Shown here: positions 11,701 to 20,700 of the stretch, one piece after another
Numbering within the stretch: the stretch's first letter is position 1
Layout of the letters: each line of letters starts with the position of its first letter
NCBI GenBank assembly: GCA_958510875.1
Contig: OY294070.1
Span: forward strand, 20,699,631 to 20,763,630
DNA length: 64,000 nt
Reading direction: 5' to 3'
Origin: Endomychus coccineus
Taxonomy: Eukaryota > Arthropoda > Insecta > Coleoptera > Endomychidae
Notes under the pieces: model-generated
Databases searched by the model: none
Told to the model about the DNA's origin: nothing
What the model saw: only the letters and a program-made list of their open reading frames with translations
Position numbers and translations under genes: made by a program

Positions 11701-14700
11701 AGTGGCGCAAAGAAGTCTTCATATAGCTGATCACCATCAATATTACAGTTATAGGACTGGCCGAAGTTTTCACTTATTCTTCATTTATTTGCTAATGCTG
11801 ATACATCATCCTCCAACGTAAAGTAGAAAGCCAAAATTCTCATCGCGAAAACGAGTGAATATATCGTCCATGTCTGTGTGAAGGCGGTCAATTGTTTCCT
11901 TGATAGCTTGCTCAATTTCATGTTTCGCTGTTAATCTGGAATCCTTCGCCTTCTTTCGGTCTCAACCTCCCACTAAGTCCAACTTCCAGAGCTTCAGTCA
12001 CTACCGTTTCTCTTTCATTGTGACAATATCTCTTACATCTTAACCTAAGCCGGTATCGTGAAATTTCATGTTCGGATGTTGCAAACTTTTCGGAATGGGA
12101 ATGACCAGTCTGGTCCAAAATCCAAGTAGTCAATCTGCGGTTATACAGTTGCATGGCGTCACTTCTCATCTCAGTAGTCTCCGTTGCACCATCCGTCATC
12201 CATCTTGTTTTTGACTCCGATTTAACAGCAGTGGGCACAGCGCTTACGTGTTTTTCCCAGTGTTGAGTGGTCGGAGAAAAACACGTAAAGTACTTGAATA
12301 GTTCCGAAAAATGTGACCATTATTACATCCTGTTTGGCTGTGTCTACACTAACCAAGTTGAGCGAATGATTATCATCACAATTCACGAAATCTGCCAGAT
12401 GGTTCTTCTCAACGATTCTTAGTTGAACACCTTTTTTGTGCCCCGCCATCACAGCAGCGTTGTCGTAGCATTGTGACCGACAATCCTGCAAATCCATTTC
12501 ATCGTTCTCTAACTGGTTTAAGATGGTCCCAACTAAGCTCTCATCTCTCAAGTTTATCTGGATAATTCCCAGAAAGGATACTGCAACACTTCTTAAAATC
12601 AACTATTAAATATCGTACTTCTTCTTAAATCCGATCACGATGTGCTTGATGCAGAAATACTTGGCTTGATGAAATTTTGAGAGTATATTTTGCCGAACAG
12701 TGGTTGCCATCAAATGGATAAACTCGTTCTGTAGGGTTATAAGGAAAGTATTCACTTATAGTCCAGGCAACGAACCGGAAAATAAAAATAAAAAAAATAG
12801 GGTAGAATTTCGAAATTTTTTTTGCATTTTGTTCCTAATACCCCTAGATCATTCATGACTATCAAGACCGCGGGGTCGACCTTCCTACCCCCCAAAACCT
12901 CCCAGAGGAACATTCCTATAAAAACAATCCAAAATTAATGAATTAAGAGCCGAAAATGACCCCTAGTATGTTTTTTCGGTCGCTGATCAAAATTCCGCCG
13001 TTATTTTTCTCGGAAAACCCTCCAGATTGAAAATTTGTAGAATTTGTATATAATTTATAATTTTGTTGCAAAAATGACCTCTAGTAGGTTTTTTGGATAA
13101 CTGATCACGATTCTGCTGTTATTTTTCACAAAAAACTCTCTCCCGATGGAAAATTCGGGAAATTTGAGATTTTCCTGAGACGGTTATGAATATTAAAGTA
13201 TAATTTTGTTGAAAAAATAACCTCTAGTAGGTTTTTTGGGTCGCTGATCACGATTCCGCTGTTATTTTTCCCAAAAAACTCCAGATGGAAAATTGGGGAA
13301 ATTTGAGATTTTCCTGAGACGGTTATGAATAATAAAGTATAATTTTGTTACAAAAATGACCTCTAGTGGTTTTTTTTATGTCGCTGATCACGATTCCGCT
13401 GTTATTTTTCTCGAAAAACTCTCTCCAGATGGAAAATTCGAGAAATTTCGGGTTTTCCTGGGACGGTTATGTTTTTTGGGACAAATAACAGGGGAATCGT
13501 GATCAGCTACCCAAAAAAACCACTAGAGGTCTTTTTTGGAACAAAATTATACTTAATTATTCATAACCGTCTCAGGAAAATCTCAAATTTCCCGAATTTT
13601 CCATCTGGAGAGACTTTTTTGGGTATAAATTACAGCGGAATCGTGATCAGCAACCCAAAAAACCTACCAGAGGTCATTTGCAACAAAATTATACTTTATT
13701 ATTCACAAAAGTCTCAGGAAAATCTCAAATTTCCCGAATTTTCCATCTGGAGAGACTTTTTTGGGTATAAATTACAGCGGAATCGTGATCATCAACCCAA
13801 AAAACCTACCAGAGGTCATTTGCAACAAAATTATACTTTATTATTCACAAAAGTCTCAGGAAAATCTCAAATTTCCCGAATTTTCCATCTGGAGAGACTT
13901 TTTTGGGTATAAATTACAGCGGAATCGTGATCAGCAACCCAAAATACCTACCAGAGGTCATTTGCAACAAAATTATACTTTATTATTCACAAACGTGTCA
14001 GGAAAATCTCAAATTTCCCGAATTTTCCATCTGGAGAGTTTTTTGGGAAAAATAACAGAGCAATCGTGATCAGCGACCCAAAAAACCTACTAGAGGTCAT
14101 TTTTGCAACAAAATTATAAATTATATACCTATTATTTAAAATTTTTCCAAATTTCCCATATGGAGGGAGTTTTCCGAGAAAAGTAACTGCGGAATCGTGA
14201 CCAGCGACCAAAAAAACAAAGTAGGGGTCATTTTCGGCCCTTAATTCATAAATTTTGGATTGTTTTTATAAGAATGCTCCCCTGAGGGGTTGGAACCCCG
14301 TTTTGAGGGGGTTGAAGGGTCGACCCCAGCGGTCTTGATACGTCATGAATGATCTATGGGGTATTAGGAACAAAATGCAAAAAAAAATTGGAATTCTAGG
14401 TTACTACATTTTTTTTTCTATTATGGCCTTTTTCCTGGCTTATTATTGGACACTTGAATAAGTTCCTGGGGTTCTTTGGGCCCGTACAAATCTCGAAACA
14501 TCGGCTGTGAAGAAGCGTATGAGTCACATTACAAAAATGCAAGTTAATAAAACTCTTTTGTGCCAGAGACTCCAAGTGGCGCCCCCGCTGCTTTGGCGCC
14601 CAGGGCACGTACCCTGTCTGCCATACCCTAGATACGCCACTGACTATAACTCGAATATTTTTACTTATTAAATTGGAATAATATACTAATGACTAAAATT

Positions 14701-17700
14701 GAAAATCCCATAACTTGCCCCAAATAAATCTCGTTTTTCTAAAGTAAACAATATTTATAAGTCGGTATTACATTTTCCATCTATATCTGGCTCGAAGGAT
14801 CGATTTAATATTCATTATTAACGACTTGAAGGTGAAATTAACTACCATTTTTCTGTTCATATATTGAAGTTTGTACACAATAAATTCATGGGGTAGGGTG
14901 CATATTTCTTTAGATATTCCTGAGAATTACTTGAGATAGGTCACCCAGTATAAGTAATAACCTACTGCTACTGGTCGATATATTTGCAGATATAAATACC
15001 CCATTGTTGATACTGATAGATACCAGAGCATATAAGGTTTGCTAATTTGACCGAAGTCATAGCTACAGAACTGAAAAATAAATTCAGGAATGTTTTTTAT
15101 AATAATAAAGATTCTTGACCCAGTATGAATTATATATAACAATTCTTGGGAAATACGTCACAATAACACTGTTTTAAAATTTTTGTCTTTACGCACGTTT
15201 CGGTCTCACGACCATCATCAGAAGACTTATTACTTCAATAACCTGATTACTTAGAAATAGTTGTATTAACACAAAGCGCACAAATTTCGTTTCAATGCCA
15301 ACGTCGCCGAAACGAACAGAAACATGAAATCGGAATTATTACTTGCTGTGTTATAATTCCGATTTCATGTTTCTGTTCGTTTCGGCGACGTTGGCATTTA
15401 AACGAAATTTGTGCGATAAGGACGCTTTGTGTTAATACAATTATTTCTAAGTAATCAGGTTATTGAAGTAATAAGTCTTCTGATGATGGTCGTGAGACCG
15501 AAACATGCGTAAAGACAAAAATTTTAAAACAGAGTTATTGTGACCTATTTCCCTAGAATTTTATACATGTTTTTTATTTTATGTTGATTCAATCATAATT
15601 TTTTTCAATTCAATTATTACATAATATTGGACAAATAACACTTGTTTCCAGGTTTAAAATATATTCATTATAACATCAACAAATTATTTTATTCTTTTCA
15701 AACGTATATATTTTAAGTTGTTTAATTTCACGAATTCTCGATAAAATTATTATATTACAAGTCAATTTTGTAAGCAGATAATACAAAACCACCACTTGAC
15801 ATATTAACTTCTGGATGAGTCCTTTCAGGTAACACTTGATAATTTCTCATGAAATTGGAAGTCACTCTTATTGAGACGTAATTAGATGTACTCTTTAAAT
15901 ACATATATAGATCTTGCAACGATTCTCTATATACACTAAACACCACCAAACTCCTTCCTGCATTCAAAAACTGTGCTAATTCTTTTACGATATTTATAGG
16001 ATGTTCCTTAAGTACTATAATGAGCGAATCTACTTTGTCTTTCAGCAGCTCACATGCTTTTTCATTGTCAAATTGCCAGCTAGGTTTGTCATTAAGTTTT
16101 CTCTTCTTACTTTCTGGTTCGTTTTCATTTCCCTTCTCCGTGTTCTCAGTTTCGATCGGTGACGTTTCTTCCCCAGGTACGTTTTCAACAATATTTCTCT
16201 GATAGTATCGTAATACTGAATAAAGGTTAACATTAATACATCGATCAACTTGTTCGGCTGGAAATTGCATGGCAATCAAAGCATTCTTTTGACATTCGTT
16301 ACCTGGATGCATGTGAATTAGTTTTCCGGATGTTTCCGCACCGATTGCATGCATCAGTGCTGCTGACATTAAACCCGAAGTTCCACTATCGTAGAGTATA
16401 TGGTTACCCTCAGATTGTATATTGGAATAACTCAATATCTGTGATAAATCATCAATTCTTATGCCTAAAGTTTTGGAAGGATCCTGCCGATAATACATGT
16501 GAGCTAATAATCTGATTGAAGGTTTCAGTATTTGTAGGTATTCAAAATATTTCTTTTCTTTTTTCTTGATATATTTCTCTTGGCTGAATTCTGTTTTGGA
16601 GTTGAATGTTTTTGAGTTTGTAATGAGTTTTTCGACGATATTATTGGAATTTAATTCACCATCCTTTAGTTGGTCTATTTCGTCCCTAGATAGCATCTGC
16701 GATTGTCCATCATCTTCAATGTCTCTGTTGTCATTTCCAGAATTTTCTATCGATAAATTGCTACTACTAGCGGGTGTTTCATTCGCTTTTTCCAACTTGT
16801 AAAATTTCTTTGTGTTTGGTACATTTCTCATTAAGAAAGTATCGAAGTATCTTGCACCAACTACACTGTCCATTTCCACATTGAAAGGTCCTAATACTAG
16901 ATTACCGTGTTCTTTCAGCTTATGCAATTTAGTGTAAGTTTGTCTTTGAACAATAACATAGTCGCCTACTTTTATTGTATCTTGATCCATGTTTAAATTT
17001 GTTTTGTTTTCAACTTACAATTGCAGGTTATATACGATACGTCATGGAATGAAATGTGATTGTTGGATCACAGAATACATACTAATCTTTGTGGTTTTGC
17101 AAAACGTTTTAGAGGTCTATGGCCACAATGGTGGCTGTTGGAATTCTGCCATGGATTGAGAATTGCTACTAATGTTTGGTAGTCTTTAAAATCGTTAATA
17201 GCAGTTTTAAACCAAATATTCTTCTACGTACATAGTTGGAAACTATTAATAAATCATAATGAAATAAAACATATACTTATTTCGTTACTAACACTCATGA
17301 TGCGAAAAAATAGTTATATCCAGTCACAAATAATTTTATGAGAATTATTCAAACGAAGTATTGATTTGTTTTTGAGATTCCATTATGCAAGTAAAGTACC
17401 ACATGTAATGACTTCCACCATCGAATATCAAAATGCGTTAAACTAGTCAATAATTCATTAAAATCGTGCACAGCTTTAATCTCCGATACTTTCAAATTCT
17501 AATCTTCCTAAACTATCAAAATGCGTTAAACTAGTCAATAATTCATTAAAATCGTGTACAGCTTTAATCTCCGATACTTTCAAATTCTAATCTTCCTAAA
17601 CTATATTGTTTAGCTAAGATTCATAAACCGGGTAATTCCATGAGACCAATCATTTCAAACGTTAATTGTCCTACGTATAACATAGCAAAAATGTTAGTGA

Positions 17701-20700
17701 AGGAATTTAGCAACTTCCAAGCCAACTTGAACCTGGTGATACTCTCGTTTCATTTGAAGTTGTTTCACTATTTACAAATACTCGAATCCCTGAGTTGATA
17801 AACATTCTGAAGAAATGCCTTTCAAATATTAATATCTTCTGGCAAAATAGGGTTCACCGAACGAAATCTCCGCTCCTATTGGTCAATTAGCACAAGCGTA
17901 CGGCCCACGCCAGTCGCCGGCCCGGTCTAATTTCTTTCTTGTCGTGACCTGTGCTACATCTGCATCCGTATAAATATCCGCATTGATTGCGGATACGGAT
18001 GCAGATGTCAAAATCGATACGGAAGCTCTGCAATTGCGGATGCGGATGCGAATATTCGTAACATCCCTGAAATATAAACAGATAATCAGCTTTCTTTCCT
18101 TGATATTAACATTATAAAAGTTGGTAATCACTTGGATTTCGACATATACAGAAAACTCACTCAAACAAATATATACAGGTATATCCTGGCAGATTCAGCT
18201 ACACCATTTAGATATTAAATAGCTCCATTTAATAGTCTTGTTCATAGATTATTGAACGTCCCTTTGAGCCAGCCAAATTATTACAACGAATTTGAGAAAC
18301 TTCAGCAGATTGCGTTGGACAATGGTTACCGAAAATCTTTGATCAATTAACAACTTGAAACCATTACCTTCAATAAAAATCCAATAGTTTCACTTATCAT
18401 TCTTCAGTAATTAATAAACTCCATAGTTTGTTTTCTAAATTTGCAATACAACCAGTTTATAGATGTGAGGACAAGCTAAAACACCGTTTAGGCAACACTT
18501 TTGATAAAGTTTCCGATTTCGACAAATCCGGGATTTACAAAATCGATGAGTCGTGTTCGAAATGCTATGTGGGTCAAACTAGAAGGAACATTTTGCTCAT
18601 ATGAAGAAAAATACAGGTCACACCATTCCTCAAAACAGTTTATCACATCTAAAACAGGTAATTTAGAAGGGATGAAAATGTATAAACGAAAAACCCTTTG
18701 TTTACATTATTATCCCCAAATAGTATTTAAACAGGAACATTTTGATCTATAATTGAGTTTATTCTGATGATGGTTACTTAGTAGCCGAAAGGTTCTCAGT
18801 ACTTTAATAGTATTTTAAGTGGATAAGGGTGATTATTTTTTACATTTCATTATACATTAATATACTCTTTTCACCAACCTATGGTAACACATTTGGGCAT
18901 TTTTGAAAAGTAAAAATATGTACATTTTCCTGTATTCCATTTTTTCAAGAATATTGGCAGTGCCTTATACCTGAGGAAACCGATATACATGGCAGTTACT
19001 GCTCAAGCTTTCGATTTAAGGCAAATTTTAATATTGATGTCTAAGATCAACTGGAAAGTGAAAGATGTTATGTCTCAACACAATGGTTATATCGATATGC
19101 TTCTAAGGGTAAGTATATAGCTAGTAATGCTTTTGTAAATTTAAGTGTCACTGCTTGGTGAAACATGTGTTTTCTTTTTATTTTTGTAATAAAAGTTTGT
19201 TTTGAATTTTTTCTAGAGGGTACTGTTCATTTGTAATTCTTGCTTGTGGAATTCTGACAGTGATGTTTGTGTTTCTGAATTATAAATTGTTCCTGATTTT
19301 ATAATGGTGACTCTCCTTAGATAGGATCAAGTATAGTTCAACTCATTTCCCCTACTTTGCTAATTTCTTCATTAGAATATCTCTATTTAGGTAGTCATAA
19401 GCCTTTGAGAGGTCTAGAAACATCCCAACGCTACTCATTTTTTCTCTAAGAATTGGATACTGTTTTGAGTAAATTGAAATATTGCTGAACTTGTTGATAC
19501 ATCCTTGTTGGTTGTAACTGAAAATATTACCTTTATTCATGAAGTTCATCAGTCTTGTACTAAAGACTGACTCAATTGGTGTTGAAAAATTTGATATAGA
19601 CTCAAAGACCTATTATTTTCCATTTTCTCTGGATCTGCTTTTTTATAGATTGGTTTCATCAGAGACAATTTCAGTGTTTGTGAGAGTCTAGACAAATATT
19701 GTGTTTGGCCTTCTCAAATAATTTGAATCAAATGCATTCTTCTTCTTAGAGACTTTCACCGAATTGATTATTCAGTTTTGGGTAGGAGTTGCAATAGTTT
19801 TCAACTAATTTTTTCAAGACATTGGCTCTAATATTAAATGGGAAATGTAGCTAAAAACTTCATATTGGTTGAAAATCTCCAGCGTCATATCTCTATTTTT
19901 TGGTTCGTTTTTCTCCGCTTTATAATACTTTATATTTAGAATCCACGGCATATTATTCAAATATAAATATAAAAAATTGATCAATTACAGGAGGTTCAAA
20001 TTTTCACTTTACGTTTGGAAGATGTCACCTCCAAGGTACCAATCTCCAACCCCGTTTCTAAGGCGCTATGGGAAAATATAGCGCACATTGTCACGCACAC
20101 GATAGTTCAAGGGTAAGGAGACATTAAAAAAAAATTATTTTCATTAATTGAGCGACTTCTAGTTTTTCTGAAGCCAAAAAATGTTCAAACGGCGGCAGAG
20201 CTCTCATGCAACTAGATTTCACTCAATTCCTATCGAAGTTCGAGAAAATTTCTTCTCTACGTCCTGTGCCTCACAAGGAGTACGTCGAAAATTACGTCAA
20301 GGCCTACTACTTACCCGAACATGAACTTGAAAAATGGATCAAAGAACATAGCGTAAGTGAACAATATTTATGGCTTAAAGTGATTTTTCCATTCTTATTT
20401 TAAATGGTATATGTTAATTATAAGAATTTCTAAAAAATTTATATAAAATTAGTCGTAACGTAACGTTCATTTCAGAATAGACGAAAAATTCAGAATTTTA
20501 AATTAATTATAGATATTTTAACTGTATGTCCATAGAGAGATAACTTTCTCCATTTACAACTTTTTTTATATTTATTGCTTGGTATTTTCAATCAATATTT
20601 TATTTAAATGAGACACGTTTCGATTAATTTTAAATAATATGAGAGTAAACAGTGTTTGTAATTTTTGTAGGAATATTCGACGAAACATCTTTTCGGTCTC

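Larger units (their letters stand above)
11174..14642 (-). mobile_element. hAT element, 3.5 kb, with near-perfect 8-bp target duplication
   Basis: Terminal inverted repeats begin CAGTGGCGTA on both ends (CAGTGGCGTACCTAAGTGAC on the left, CAGTGGCGTATCTAGGGTAT read inward on the right) with GC-rich ggcgccc subterminal motifs. The flanks attataac (11166-11173) and actataac (14643-14650) agree at 7 of 8 bases, as expected for a hAT duplication. Inside are a decayed transposase and a large foldback array. The element sits in a VPS50 intron. Confidence 0.88.

Noticed and set aside
13469..14069. Open frames of 147 and 102 codons in the 12801-14400 region
   Set aside because: They only translate the 142-bp tandem unit, repeat the same peptide and have no start or splice context.
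16020..16202. + strand frame within TRMT6, and similar antisense frames across the exons
   Set aside because: Shadow of the well supported - strand gene; no motif of its own.
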